A stretch of DNA of 64,000 nucleotides from an uncultured Peptococcaceae bacterium (GTDB lineage: Bacteria > Bacillota > Peptococcia > Peptococcales > Peptococcaceae). Below the pieces are notes generated by a model, which was not told the origin of the DNA, did no database searches, and saw only the letters and a list, made by a program, of their open reading frames with translations. How positions within the stretch are numbered: the first letter of the stretch is position 1; every line of letters starts with the position of its first letter. The position numbers and the translations under genes are program-made. The DNA lies in contig CALJRU010000063.1 in the NCBI GenBank assembly GCA_937976375.1, positions 1 to 64,000 of the forward strand. The letters are read 5' to 3'. Below are positions 46,154-55,914 of this stretch, in pieces.

Positions 46154-46876
46154 ATGCTTCACTTTTTTTCACGCCTGCTCCGTCGTCTGCTGCGATTTGT
46201 CATCGTTCTGGCATTGTTTTTTGCCGTGATGGCTTTAGCGATATTCGGCGTCATTGGCTATCATTCCTATCACGAAGCCACCAGCGCGCGCCCTATCAAC
46301 CAGGCAATGGCAGAGGTCCAGGCACAGCCCGACTATACACCTTTGGATCAAATTCCTCTTATTTATCAAAATGCCGTTGTCGCCACCGAAGACCACCGCT
46401 TCTATGATCACCATGGCTTCGATATCATTGGCACAGCACGCGCCCTTGTGCGCAACGCCATCAGCGGTGAACTCCAAGAAGGCGGCAGCACCATCACTCA
46501 GCAGCTGGCGCGCAACCTTTATTACACACAAGAGCAAACACTTTCTCGCAAGATTGCCGAATTGATCACTGCAGCAAAAATCGAAAGTCAGTATTCAAAA
46601 GATGACATTCTTGCCGCTTATATCAACACCATTTATTATGGCGACGGCTACTACAACATCGCCGACGCCAGCTGGGGCTATTTCGGCGTCGCGCCAGCAA
46701 ATTTAAGCGACGGCCAGGCCACCATACTCGCTGGTGTACCGAACGCACCAAGCGTTTACGCGCCAACCGTCAACTACGACCTCGCCCGCCAGCGTCAACG
46801 GCAAGTGCTCAACCGCATGGTGGATGAAGGTTATCTCAGTGACGACGAAGCCACCGCCATTTATAATGAAGGATAA
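46154..46876 (+). CDS. Monofunctional peptidoglycan transglycosylase (GT51)
   Basis: 240 residues: one N-terminal membrane anchor (about 13-37), then only a GT51 domain with ATEDHRFYDHHGFD (catalytic Glu), EGGSTITQQLARN, RKIAELITAAKIE and LAGVPNAPSVYAP. Lacks a transpeptidase domain, like MtgA/SgtB. Makes glycan strands from lipid II. AAAGGAGG site. The upstream TATAAT (about 46106) has no clear -35. Confidence 0.92.
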   Translation: MLHFFSRLLRRLLRFVIVLALFFAVMALAIFGVIGYHSYHEATSARPINQAMAEVQAQPDYTPLDQIPLIYQNAVVATEDHRFYDHHGFDIIGTARALVRNAISGELQEGGSTITQQLARNLYYTQEQTLSRKIAELITAAKIESQYSKDDILAAYINTIYYGDGYYNIADASWGYFGVAPANLSDGQATILAGVPNAPSVYAPTVNYDLARQRQRQVLNRMVDEGYLSDDEATAIYNEG

Positions 46877-46912
46877 AAAAATAGCAGGATGAGCGTTCAT
46901 CCTGCTATTTTT
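46877..46912. terminator. Bidirectional terminator
   Basis: ATAGCAGGATGA-GCGT-TCATCCTGCTAT with A- and T-runs, between the transglycosylase and convergent ribU. Confidence 0.9.
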
Positions 46913-46915
46913 ATG

Positions 46916-47542
46916 TCAGCGCACGGTATTATCTGGCGACAAGCCCATCATTGACCGCAGCACATTGCCGACACGTTTATACAATAAATATGTCAACAAT
47001 GATGTCACACCATGTTTGATAATGTTGAACGGAAAGACTGCAAAAATCATCAAGGTTACGGTATCGTTAACCCATGGATTGACCGCATGGCCCATTGCCA
47101 CAATTGTTTCAATAGGCAGTCCGTACAAGCTTGCATACATCGGCAGCATGATGTAGGCATTCAAAAAAACATACACCACACTGACGAAAATCGTCGAAAA
47201 AACGAGCGCAATTTTTGCGCCTTTTTTTGTATGCATGCGGCGATAGATCAATGATGCCGATAAAATGAAGCACATACTGCCAATCAAATTCGATAAATCA
47301 CCGACAAAAACGGTCGATGTACCCTGAAACATCAACTTGAGCACAATCTTTACTAAAACTACACCACAGCCTGCCACTGGCCCTAAGAAAAAGCCCGCAA
47401 AAAGTGCTGGCAGTTCTGCAATGTCAAATTCATAAAACGATGGTACGAACGGCAACGGAAAACGCAGCAGCATCAACACACAGCTAAGCGCGCCCAGCAC
47501 ACCGACAAAAGCAACGGTTTTCACACGATTATAACGACTCAT
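46916..47542 (-). CDS. ribU: Riboflavin ECF transporter S component
   Basis: 208 residues, about six spans. RibU features: early ALSCVLMLLRFPLPFVPSFYEFDIAELPALFAGFFLGP, and KIVLKLMFQGTSTVFVGDLSN. Captures riboflavin/FMN and works with a shared EcfAA'T module, not in this window. Function is strongly supported by the FMN riboswitch in front of it. SD AAAGGGG. Confidence 0.94.
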   Translation of the reverse strand: MSRYNRVKTVAFVGVLGALSCVLMLLRFPLPFVPSFYEFDIAELPALFAGFFLGPVAGCGVVLVKIVLKLMFQGTSTVFVGDLSNLIGSMCFILSASLIYRRMHTKKGAKIALVFSTIFVSVVYVFLNAYIMLPMYASLYGLPIETIVAMGHAVNPWVNDTVTLMIFAVFPFNIIKHGVTSLLTYLLYKRVGNVLRSMMGLSPDNTVR

Positions 47543-47577
47543 ATCAAGTCCCCTTTCCTAATCGCCGGCACAAAAAA

Positions 47578-47609
47578 TGTCCCTGGCGATACATAAAATC
47601 CCAGGGACA
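47578..47609 (-). terminator. FMN riboswitch expression platform (terminator)
   Basis: TGTCCCTGG pairs with CCAGGGACA around 14 nt, followed on the minus strand by TTTTTTG, between the aptamer and ribU. Confidence 0.88.
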
Positions 47610-47611
47610 CC

Positions 47612-47717
47612 ATCTTCTCCCATCCAGACTATACTGTCGGTACCGGAATCACACCGGTTCATGCCTTTCGGCTCGCGGACTATACCGCCGGTGGGGAATC
47701 ACACCCCGCCCTGAAGA
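47612..47717 (-). promoter_or_regulatory. FMN riboswitch (RFN element) of ribU
   Basis: Minus strand shows TCTTCAGGGCGGGGTG, ATTCCCCACCGGCGGTA, GAACCGGTGTGATTCCGGTA and GACAGTATAGTCTGGATGG in RFN order. FMN binding should promote termination at 47578-47609. Confidence 0.96.
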
Positions 47718-47810
47718 TTTGTAACATATTTTATTCGATTAAAAGTCTACGCGTTCTCACAAACGCTGTCAAGATATTTGTCTGTTTTATAAGCCGTCAT
47801 AAAGAGCCAC

Positions 47811-48932
47811 TTAGGCCTGTGCCTGCATTTTTTCTTTGAATGCACGACCAGCTGCGTTCTGATCCTTCATGCACTGAATGAATTTTTCACGAGTGATGTC
47901 TTTAGAACGGAACTTCCATTCAGCACCGGTGACAGACTTGTCTGCCATGCTGTCAAATTCACTTTCATCAATGTTAAGATCATCGAAGCAGATTGGCAGT
48001 CCAAGATCATAGTTGAACTGCATGATACGGTCACGCATTTCAAGCTGCTTGTCGTAAGTCAAAAGGCAGAGCACACCGAGAGAAACGATTTCACCATGAC
48101 GGTGTTCTTCGCCAGCAGGGGTACCAACAGTGCCATAATATACGCAATGTGCCAAAGAAGAGTTATAGTAGTATTCTGGCATGTGTGTAACCATGTTGGA
48201 AACCAAACCAGTGGAAACGATGATGTCAAGAATGACTTCACGCAATGCTTCGCTGTCTTCACCTTTCTTGCTGGATTCCATGGCTTCTTTCCCATATTTC
48301 AGCAATGGTTCTGTGCAGATCTTACTGAGCTGAACCCCCATCAATGGTGTATGAGAAAGCTGATCGTCGCGGCTGGAGAATACGGCTTCGCATTCTTTGG
48401 AAAGAGCATCACCGATACCAGCCCAAAGCATTTCTGTTGGAGATTCTGCAATGATCTGTGTATTGATGAACGTATGCTCAGCAAGCTTTGGATAATAGTA
48501 GCTGTTGAGGCTGCCGTCTTCATTATACATAACGCAAATAGCTGTTACAGATGCGCAGTTACTGCCTACAGTAGGGAACAGGAACAGTGGCTTGTCCATT
48601 TTATCGGCAACATATTTGCAAGTATCGCAGGCACGGCCACCGCCAACACCAAAAATAATATCCGCTTCCTGAACGGTCGGGTTGGCAATCAACGCATCCC
48701 CGTTTTCATAAGTCGAGTTGCCACCATACCAAATGAAGTCCAAAATTTCAACGTTGGAATCCTTAATGCCTTCCAAAATCGCATCTTTGGCCTTGGCCAT
48801 AGCTGTTTCCCCGCCGATGACGACAGCCTTATTGCCGTAATATCTTGCAAAATAACCGATCTTTTCATAACAATCTGCCCCGATGGTGTATTGAGGCAAT
48901 GCAACACTGTAACTATTCATAGTAACTGACAC
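47811..48932 (-). CDS. Iron-containing dehydrogenase, glycerol dehydrogenase-like
   Basis: 373 residues of the Fe-ADH/GldA fold. NAD loop GVGGGRACDTCK; metal ligands likely Asp in AGIGDALSKECEA and His in AHCVYYGT and HRHGEIVSLG. Closest in plan to glycerol dehydrogenase or hydroxycarboxylate dehydrogenase; substrate not fixed by sequence. AGGAG-type site. A dyad lies about 70 bp upstream (49000-49034). No T-run terminator seen after it before the ribU leader. Confidence 0.85.
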   Translation of the reverse strand: MSVTMNSYSVALPQYTIGADCYEKIGYFARYYGNKAVVIGGETAMAKAKDAILEGIKDSNVEILDFIWYGGNSTYENGDALIANPTVQEADIIFGVGGGRACDTCKYVADKMDKPLFLFPTVGSNCASVTAICVMYNEDGSLNSYYYPKLAEHTFINTQIIAESPTEMLWAGIGDALSKECEAVFSSRDDQLSHTPLMGVQLSKICTEPLLKYGKEAMESSKKGEDSEALREVILDIIVSTGLVSNMVTHMPEYYYNSSLAHCVYYGTVGTPAGEEHRHGEIVSLGVLCLLTYDKQLEMRDRIMQFNYDLGLPICFDDLNIDESEFDSMADKSVTGAEWKFRSKDITREKFIQCMKDQNAAGRAFKEKMQAQA

Positions 48933-48999
48933 TCCTTCTGATGATGTTCAAGCCTTCACAACGGAAGGCCACGATACATTGGCCAGAAAGCAAGCGCCT

Positions 49000-49034
49000 G
49001 GTGAATGCGCCGACAAGTTGTCGACGCATTCGCC
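49000..49034. repeat. 35-bp imperfect palindrome upstream of Fe-dehydrogenase gene
   Basis: GGTGAATGCGCCGACA pairs with TGTCGACGCATTCGCC with two mismatched positions, centre AGT. Could be an operator or a 5' leader hairpin. Confidence 0.5.
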
Positions 49035-49159
49035 AAGCCCTTCCTCTTGCTGTTATACATCACAGCCTCTTGTATCGATTTCTATTGTATTATAGTTCTC
49101 TCTCACTCAACAATCAATCCCCCAAAGAAATATTTTTTTATTTATTTTATTCAAAAAAA

Positions 49160-49187
49160 GAGGCAGCGTTCTCATGAACGCTGCCTC
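49160..49187 (-). terminator. Terminator of OatA-like gene
   Basis: GAGGCAGCGTTC-TCAT-GAACGCTGCCTC, followed on the minus strand by TTTTTTT. Confidence 0.92.
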
Positions 49188-49200
49188 TCACTGTATCATT

Positions 49201-51174
49201 TTATCCTTTGTTGTTATTGCTGTTTGCAGATGTATCAGAACTGTTATCATCTGTATTAGCGCTGTCTTCCTTGGCATCAGCAGATGTTGTCTGTTCTTTG
49301 GTCGCTTCATCCGCCAACTTGTCTTTTTCCTTACGCTCATCGCTGGCCAATTCATCATAGAGCGAATCGGCGATCAGCTTCGCAAATTGTTCCGCACCTT
49401 CCGGCGTTGGATGCGTGCCGTCTTCATACAACCATTCCGGATGTTGTGCAATGAAACTGTTCCAATCGATAAGGTGGAAATTGTCTTTCTTGCTCTTATC
49501 AGCATAGCTTTGCAGCATGGCATTCACGCTGTCCTGCCACTCACGCGGCACCTTCGTGTTCATCAGGAACACTTCGCGATCCCCTAATAGCTCCATGAGG
49601 CTGTCCAGCTGTTCTTCCGTAAACGGACCATTGGACCCCAAAACAATGACAACAATATCATTCATATTGCCAGCATCAATCAAACTTTTCACCACGTCGT
49701 TGCTCTGGCTCAATTGACGGCCCACTTTCCCATCAATATAAGACTGTGGAAAAACTTCCGTGAGCGGTGCTGCCGCACCAAGCAAAATAGAATCTCCCAC
49801 AAAAGTGACTTTAAGTTCACGGCAATAGAGCATGACGGAGCGATCCAGATAAGGAATGTCTTTGATTTCCGCTTGCTCGTTGCGTTCGCGCAGCGCTTCC
49901 TGTTTTGCCAACAGCGCTTCATTAGCAGCTATCTGTGCCTGCATCTCAGCCACTGTTTCATTGTCACCACTTTGCGCTCGCGCAAAACCAACACCACTGG
50001 AGACACAAAGTGCCACTACCAGCACCACCGCTGCAAAATGCAGCTTATTCGTAGCCACCGACGCAAGGAAATCGGCAATACGCTGTTTGTCAGGCAGTTG
50101 TCCTTTTGTCACTTTGCTGACAAAACCTTGCTCAATGAATTGATATGTCGCCAGCGAAAGCACCAGCAAAATGATCCACTGAATCCATTTATTGGACGCC
50201 AAAAATGGCGTCATATTCCCCATCGTCAAGACAGGATAATACCACAAGTAGGTGCTAAAGGTACATTTGCCCAAGTAAGTCAGAAGACGCAGACTAAAAA
50301 GACGCGCCACCAAACTTCCTGGCACCGTTAAAGCGGCGATCGTGATGGTGCTGACCACCGCGCCCAAAAACAAACCACCGCGATAGGTCCACACCGACTG
50401 ATCCTGCAAGCGTAAGGCAAGCAAAACCAGCAGTGCAATGCCAATCACACTGACGATATCGGCTAAAACGCCCATCTTTCGCCCATGCTGCTGCACCATT
50501 TTTCCCGGCCGCCAAATGCAGCCTAAGGCGCCGCCAAGCGCGAAAGCATAGAGTCGTGTATCGGTACCGTAGTATACACGTGAAGGATCCCCGTTACCGC
50601 TATAAAGCACCGCCATGAGCACCGCACTGACCACTGCCAGCACCAGCTGCACCGCTGCCAATGCAAAGGGACCTTTCTTCATACGGCGCAGCAGCATGAA
50701 AAGCAGCGGCCACACCACACACAACTGCATCAATACTGCTACATACCAGAGATGGGTAAAAGCAGATGGATGCACATATTGTTCAAAATAGGAATACCCC
50801 AGATTGATTTGCCACCAATTGTTCACATACACGACGCTCGAAAGCAGGGCTCCGCGAATGTTGTACAAAAGATCTGGGAAAAAAATGTTGATCACTGACA
50901 CCGACGCCAGAAACACCAGCACCATTGGTATTCCCAAGCGCAATACACGCTTAACCAAATAGGCTGCATAGTTTCTCTTAAATCCCTTGATCTCCCATTT
51001 CAGCAAACTGCGTGCCAGCAGGAAACCAGAAATGACGAGAAAAAGATCCACACCAATAAAACCACCAGCCAAACGATGCGGTGCATAATGGTAGACCAAA
51101 ATGGCCACCATGGCCAGCACACGCAAGCTGTCCAGCGCCGGATAATAGGATTTTCGGGAAGTTTCTTTGCTCAC
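49201..51174 (-). CDS. OatA-like acyltransferase with SGNH domain
   Basis: 657 residues. N-terminal acyltransferase-3 membrane domain (about 10 spans, 1-400): YPALDSLRVLAMVAILVYHY, GGFIGVDLFLVISGFLL, HLWYVAVLMQL. Extracytoplasmic SGNH hydrolase-like domain (about 440-600): VTFVGDSILLG and DGTHPTPEGAEQ. Same layout as peptidoglycan O-acetyltransferase OatA, which gives lysozyme resistance; another surface glycan is possible. GTG start behind GAGGGG. Acidic Ser/Asn-rich tail. Confidence 0.88.
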   Translation of the reverse strand: MSKETSRKSYYPALDSLRVLAMVAILVYHYAPHRLAGGFIGVDLFLVISGFLLARSLLKWEIKGFKRNYAAYLVKRVLRLGIPMVLVFLASVSVINIFFPDLLYNIRGALLSSVVYVNNWWQINLGYSYFEQYVHPSAFTHLWYVAVLMQLCVVWPLLFMLLRRMKKGPFALAAVQLVLAVVSAVLMAVLYSGNGDPSRVYYGTDTRLYAFALGGALGCIWRPGKMVQQHGRKMGVLADIVSVIGIALLVLLALRLQDQSVWTYRGGLFLGAVVSTITIAALTVPGSLVARLFSLRLLTYLGKCTFSTYLWYYPVLTMGNMTPFLASNKWIQWIILLVLSLATYQFIEQGFVSKVTKGQLPDKQRIADFLASVATNKLHFAAVVLVVALCVSSGVGFARAQSGDNETVAEMQAQIAANEALLAKQEALRERNEQAEIKDIPYLDRSVMLYCRELKVTFVGDSILLGAAAPLTEVFPQSYIDGKVGRQLSQSNDVVKSLIDAGNMNDIVVIVLGSNGPFTEEQLDSLMELLGDREVFLMNTKVPREWQDSVNAMLQSYADKSKKDNFHLIDWNSFIAQHPEWLYEDGTHPTPEGAEQFAKLIADSLYDELASDERKEKDKLADEATKEQTTSADAKEDSANTDDNSSDTSANSNNNKG

Positions 51175-51229
51175 AATATCCCCTCTTTGTTTATCACTTC
51201 ACCATTGCACGAAAAACAAAGTCATTGTC

Positions 51230-52624
51230 TCAATTCTGAATGTCTCCAGTTTCTTCATACTCTTCCTGCCACTTCAAATGCTGTTCATAGTCATTGGTGT
51301 AAAACACTTCACCAGTATCAATGTTGGCATAGAAATAGAGGTAATCGCTGGCGGTTGGTTCTAAAGCCGCAACGATGGCATCTTCACTTGGACTGTTAAA
51401 TGGTCCTGGTGGCAAGCCAGTATTCAGATACAAATTATATGGAGAATCCACTTGCAGATCGTCATACGTCACGATCTCTTTATGGGTGCCCAATGCATAG
51501 AGCACACTGATGTCGGACTGGATTGGCATGTTTGCTTGCAAACGATTGTAGAAGACGCCTGCAATGAGCTTTCGGTCTTTGGTTGTTACACCTTCTTTTT
51601 CAACCAAAGAAGCAATGCTCATGATATCCTGCAAGCTGTAGCTGGAGGCATCAATATCTGCCTGATACTTACTGAGAACTTCATTGGTTTTATCAACCAT
51701 CTGAGTCACCAAGGTTTCCAAGGTGTCATCAGATGCCATGTCATACGTAGCAGGGAACAGATAGCCCTCCAACACATAACGCACATTGGCATTATTGTAA
51801 GAATCGGTAAGGATCGGATACTGCTGCACCAGTTTTTCCAAGAACTCTCTATTGTTCATGAGATCAAGGAAATCCTGTTTGCTGTAGCGCGTGCTTTCAT
51901 CAATAACATCACCGATCTGATCGATGGTCAGCCCTTCATTGACCGTTACCTTTACAAGGCCAGCCTCTTCTGCGCCTTGCTGCAAGGTTTCAACCACTTC
52001 CTCCAACGTCATGGATGGCGCCAGGTCATGCACCCCAGCTTGAAGATTGCTTGCGACCCCTTTCAACCGCACATAAAGGCTGAAAGAATTTGCTGAGCGG
52101 ATGATGCCTTGTTGTTCAAGGATATCCCCCATTTCGCTGACAGGCGTGCCAGCCGGAATTTCCACTTCTACCAACTGTGTATCGTCAGCATTCGCCGGCA
52201 GCACCCAGTTGCGGCCAAACTGCACAACAGCAACGACGACAATGGCCATACACACGAGAAGAACAATGGCCACCCACGGAATGCGGCGGCGGCGTTTTTT
52301 TCGTCTCGGAGGCTGTTTATGGCTGCCACCTTGCGGCGCCGGCTTCCGTTTTGGCGCTTGCCCTTCAGAAGCTGCCGCACGACGACCAGCCTGTTCTTTG
52401 GCATTCCCTGACTGAGCAGCCCGTTGTCTGGCAGCAGCAGCTTGCATGCCTTTCCGCCGTGCTTCTGCGCGCTGTGCAGCTGCATCCTCCAGCGTTTTTG
52501 CCTTTTGTGGCGCTTGCTGGGTTGGATTTTTAGCCTGAGCGGTGTTCTGTTGCATGATACGTTCATAAGGAGGCAGGTCCGACGTTGGTTTCTGACCACC
52601 ACCCTGTTTTGGATCATTTGACAC
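51230..52624 (-). CDS. mltG: Endolytic murein transglycosylase MltG
   Basis: 464 residues from GTG 52624 (AGGAG 10 nt upstream). Gln/Ala/Lys-rich cytoplasmic head (1-115), single membrane span after RRKKRRRRIPW, a LysM-like segment, and the YceG domain with VLEGYLFPATY and SLVEKEG (catalytic Glu), then LYLNTGLPPGPFNSPSEDAI. Cuts nascent glycan strands to set their length, together with class A PBPs. The long basic/Gln-rich head is longer than usual. Confidence 0.93.
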   Translation of the reverse strand: MSNDPKQGGGQKPTSDLPPYERIMQQNTAQAKNPTQQAPQKAKTLEDAAAQRAEARRKGMQAAAARQRAAQSGNAKEQAGRRAAASEGQAPKRKPAPQGGSHKQPPRRKKRRRRIPWVAIVLLVCMAIVVVAVVQFGRNWVLPANADDTQLVEVEIPAGTPVSEMGDILEQQGIIRSANSFSLYVRLKGVASNLQAGVHDLAPSMTLEEVVETLQQGAEEAGLVKVTVNEGLTIDQIGDVIDESTRYSKQDFLDLMNNREFLEKLVQQYPILTDSYNNANVRYVLEGYLFPATYDMASDDTLETLVTQMVDKTNEVLSKYQADIDASSYSLQDIMSIASLVEKEGVTTKDRKLIAGVFYNRLQANMPIQSDISVLYALGTHKEIVTYDDLQVDSPYNLYLNTGLPPGPFNSPSEDAIVAALEPTASDYLYFYANIDTGEVFYTNDYEQHLKWQEEYEETGDIQN

Positions 52625-52748
52625 GGAGTTCACGCTCCTTTTAAGGTTATTTTCAAAATGCAAATCAAGTTCATTGTAGCACATGGCCATAGCTGGCACA
52701 ACCGCCACTTTGCCCGATTATCCGCGCAATATAACCAGGTTTCTTAAC

Positions 52749-52787
52749 AAAAAGAGGGGGTGCTGTTTGCGAACAGCTCCCCTCTTT
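52749..52787. terminator. Terminator of M16C peptidase gene
   Basis: AAAGAGGGG..GCTGTT pairs with AACAGC..CCCCTCTTT, one bulge, 4-nt loop. Confidence 0.8.
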
Positions 52788-52814
52788 GATCGGCCTCTAA
52801 GGCATGTATTTTAT

Positions 52815-55733
52815 TTAATTTTCCAGCTTGATGACGTGGTCAAACATTGCGCCTGCTTGTTTCACACGTTCGCTGCCACCGAGCACGCAGAGATGGTTCT
52901 CTGCCATCGCCTGCCGCAGCACCGGTGCATACGCACGCAGTTCATCAACCGTTGTCGCCAATGCTTCTTCCTGCGCCTTCACAATGTCTTCGCGCGTTGC
53001 CCCATTGACATGGCTGGTTAAGGACCAAGTACCCTGAGCGCGTGCTGTCATCACAGGGTTGAATCGGTTCATGACGCCAATGATGACATTGGTCAGCGAC
53101 GCGTCATCCATCTCCAGATTTTCCAGCCAGTCCGCCATGCCATCATATACTGCAATGGTATTTTCCAAATTTGGGTCACGATAGGAATAGCAGCTGACAC
53201 TGCCGTTGCGGCTGAAGCGGATTCCCTGGCCATAGGCACCGCCTTTGGCGCGAATGTTATTATAAAGGTAGTCATTGGTCAAAAGATTGGACAATACTTC
53301 CATCACACCGCTGTAGCGCACGCCCAAAGGACGCAGATCTGCACCTTTTGCCACATATTGCACATTGGCTGAAGACTGAATGCCTTCATTAAGCACTTCC
53401 ACCGGCACCTGCCAATCAGCATGCGGATACTCCACATCCGGCAGGCGTTCGAGCCATTCAGCAAGCAGCGGACGAATTGCTGCATAGCTTTCATCACTGC
53501 CAGTCACAGAAACAATCATGCCTTTGCGCGTCAAAAGCTTCGCATAAAGGCCCTGTACCCGTACCAGCACGTCATCAAAGCGTTCATCAAAATGATTGTC
53601 AAGGTCCTGCAGGAAGAACAGGAAATCAAGGCCGTTCAGATATTCATTGAAACGGCTGAACGCACTGTGGTACGCCGTCACACGGCCTGCCACCACAGTA
53701 TGTCCCTGTTGGAAAATGCCCATTTGAATCTGGTTCTTCAGCATCTGAACCACTTCACGGAAACGTTTTTTATCACTGAAATCGCTCTTGGTCAGCTGCT
53801 CCCAGGCAAGGTTCAAAAATCCAGCGGTGTCTTCCGGGCTCAGCGTCTTCGAAGATACGAGAAGTTTGTGAGTAAACTTGTCAGGATCATGATAATCCTG
53901 GATGGCGCGGCTGGTGATGCGAATGCCGCCGCTGGTCAAATATTCCGCCGTGCTGAGGGCACTGTATGTGTAGTTTTCTGTGTCCACCGCACCGATCAAA
54001 CTAGTCAGCAGGCTGAGGTATGGCAGATCGTCAACGTCAATATGATCCAGAGACAGCAGCATATCGGTATAATCAATGCCTGCCGTGAAAAGCGGATGAT
54101 GCAGCACCGTCACGCCGGCAATGGTTTCTTCGCTGCACGGAATCACTGGGAAACTGCCGGTCACATCGGCGCGTTCCAAATGCGGAATGGTTGCTTTTTC
54201 TTCCGGCGTGTCTTCACGGTTCTGACGCGCCAGCAAGCGCTGTGTTTCTTCCACCAGTGCTGCCACCTCGTCTTCGCTCAAGGAAGCCTTGTAATCAGCC
54301 AACGCCTTCGTAATGGCGGCGTCTTTTTCATCGTTCTTTCCTGGCTGTGGACGCACCGTCAGAATCACCTTGTGCGGGTTGTTCAAAATGCGCTCTTCAA
54401 TGTAACGTTCATAATAATCGCTCGCAATATTTTCGCGCAGCATGGAAAGCGTGTCATTGTAGCACAGTGCATCAAATGGGTCGCCATCATAAAGCCAGGT
54501 TTCAAATGCATTGATATAGTAGATAATGCCGCGAGTGGTGTAGCCTTCTGCCTCGCGCAGTGCGTATTCCATCTTGTTCACAGCAGCCGTCAATAGATCT
54601 TTATCAATGCCATCGCGCACCAAACCGCGCAGGGTGTCTTCAACAATGCGCACAAAGTCTTCGCGCTTGGCCGCATCCGTTTCTTTTGCCACAATGCCAA
54701 ATGGCAACTGCAAACCATCGTTGCTGAAGGCAGAAACATCTTCACCAATGCCAGCAGCCAAAAGTGCATTTTTGACCAATCCAGCCTGGGAATCCACCAA
54801 TACTTCACTGAGCACTTCTTCCACAAAAATATCAGCAGGGTCTTTGCGCGTACCCAAAGAAACCGCATACGCCAGAAAATCTTTGTCCGTCGTATCGGCA
54901 TCTGGTGCCACCGAATAGGTGGCTTCTACTTCCTGTGGTGCCGCAAAGGCCTCCTGCCAAGAAATAGCAGAATCCACTTCCGCCTTGTCATAATCGTTCA
55001 GATAAGCTTCATCGATGTGAGACAGAAAATGTTCAATGTCACCATCGCCATAAATGAAGATATAGCTGTTGGCCGGGTGATAGAGACGGCGATGGAAATC
55101 CAAAAAGGCTTCATAAGTCAGGCTAGGAATCTCATAAGGATCACCGCCGCTCTCTTTGCCATAAATGGTATCCGGATAGAGGCAGGACAAGATCATATCT
55201 CCCACCTGCGCATCGGCACTGGACAGCGCACCGCGCATTTCATTGTAAACCACGCCGCGATAGCTTATCGCGTCTTCCGGCTTTTCAATGTGATAATGCC
55301 AGCCTTCCTGCAGGAAAATTTCTTTGCGCTCATAAATAGCCGGATGGAACACCGCATCAAGATACACATCCATCAAGTGGTCGAAATCCTTGTCGTTTTG
55401 GCTTGCCACTGGATAGATTGTCTTATCAGAAAAGGTCATCGCGTTCAAAAAAGTGCTAAGACTGGAACGCAAAAGATCCATGAACGGTTCTTTTGTACGA
55501 TATTTCTTTGAGCCATTGAGCACACTGTGCTCCAGAATATGTGCCACACCGGTGCTGTTGGCTGACGGTGTGCGGAAGCCGATGCCAAACACCTTATTGC
55601 TGTCATCATTGGCCAGCTGCAGCAGCCGTGCGCCGCTCTTTTCATGAATGAAAAGACGCCCCAGGCTGTTGGTTTCCGGCACCTGCCGCTCTTCCACAAG
55701 ACGGAAGCCGGATACAACTTGTTGAATTTCCAT
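52815..55733 (-). CDS. M16C peptidase, presequence-protease/Cym1-like
   Basis: 972 residues, the usual length for single-chain M16C enzymes that enclose the substrate between two halves. Zinc site HILEH in the N-terminal quarter, downstream Glu in YNEMRGALSSADA, and the C-terminal GGAYGQGIRFSRNGSVSCYSYRDPNL typical of the second half. Probably cytoplasmic, no signal peptide; degrades short peptides. AAAGGAG site. Confidence 0.92.
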   Translation of the reverse strand: MEIQQVVSGFRLVEERQVPETNSLGRLFIHEKSGARLLQLANDDSNKVFGIGFRTPSANSTGVAHILEHSVLNGSKKYRTKEPFMDLLRSSLSTFLNAMTFSDKTIYPVASQNDKDFDHLMDVYLDAVFHPAIYERKEIFLQEGWHYHIEKPEDAISYRGVVYNEMRGALSSADAQVGDMILSCLYPDTIYGKESGGDPYEIPSLTYEAFLDFHRRLYHPANSYIFIYGDGDIEHFLSHIDEAYLNDYDKAEVDSAISWQEAFAAPQEVEATYSVAPDADTTDKDFLAYAVSLGTRKDPADIFVEEVLSEVLVDSQAGLVKNALLAAGIGEDVSAFSNDGLQLPFGIVAKETDAAKREDFVRIVEDTLRGLVRDGIDKDLLTAAVNKMEYALREAEGYTTRGIIYYINAFETWLYDGDPFDALCYNDTLSMLRENIASDYYERYIEERILNNPHKVILTVRPQPGKNDEKDAAITKALADYKASLSEDEVAALVEETQRLLARQNREDTPEEKATIPHLERADVTGSFPVIPCSEETIAGVTVLHHPLFTAGIDYTDMLLSLDHIDVDDLPYLSLLTSLIGAVDTENYTYSALSTAEYLTSGGIRITSRAIQDYHDPDKFTHKLLVSSKTLSPEDTAGFLNLAWEQLTKSDFSDKKRFREVVQMLKNQIQMGIFQQGHTVVAGRVTAYHSAFSRFNEYLNGLDFLFFLQDLDNHFDERFDDVLVRVQGLYAKLLTRKGMIVSVTGSDESYAAIRPLLAEWLERLPDVEYPHADWQVPVEVLNEGIQSSANVQYVAKGADLRPLGVRYSGVMEVLSNLLTNDYLYNNIRAKGGAYGQGIRFSRNGSVSCYSYRDPNLENTIAVYDGMADWLENLEMDDASLTNVIIGVMNRFNPVMTARAQGTWSLTSHVNGATREDIVKAQEEALATTVDELRAYAPVLRQAMAENHLCVLGGSERVKQAGAMFDHVIKLEN

Positions 55734-55886
55734 AATTAAAACTCCTTTCGGTGAAAAGCTTCTATAAAAAAGAGATTCTGCAAAATCATTTTAGAACAAG
55801 CAACGTTTGCGCCTGTCCCCTCATTATATCATCCTGTCTGCTCGGCAACAATGCCGAGCAGAGATTGCCCGCACAGAAAAAGACCG

Positions 55887-55914
55887 CGCCGCCATCGGCA
55901 CGGTCCCTTTTTCA
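55887..55914 (-). terminator. Terminator of membrane protein gene
   Basis: GACCG-c-GCCG..CGGC-a-CGGTC with A/T flanks both sides; overlaps the stop region of the next minus gene. Confidence 0.65.
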
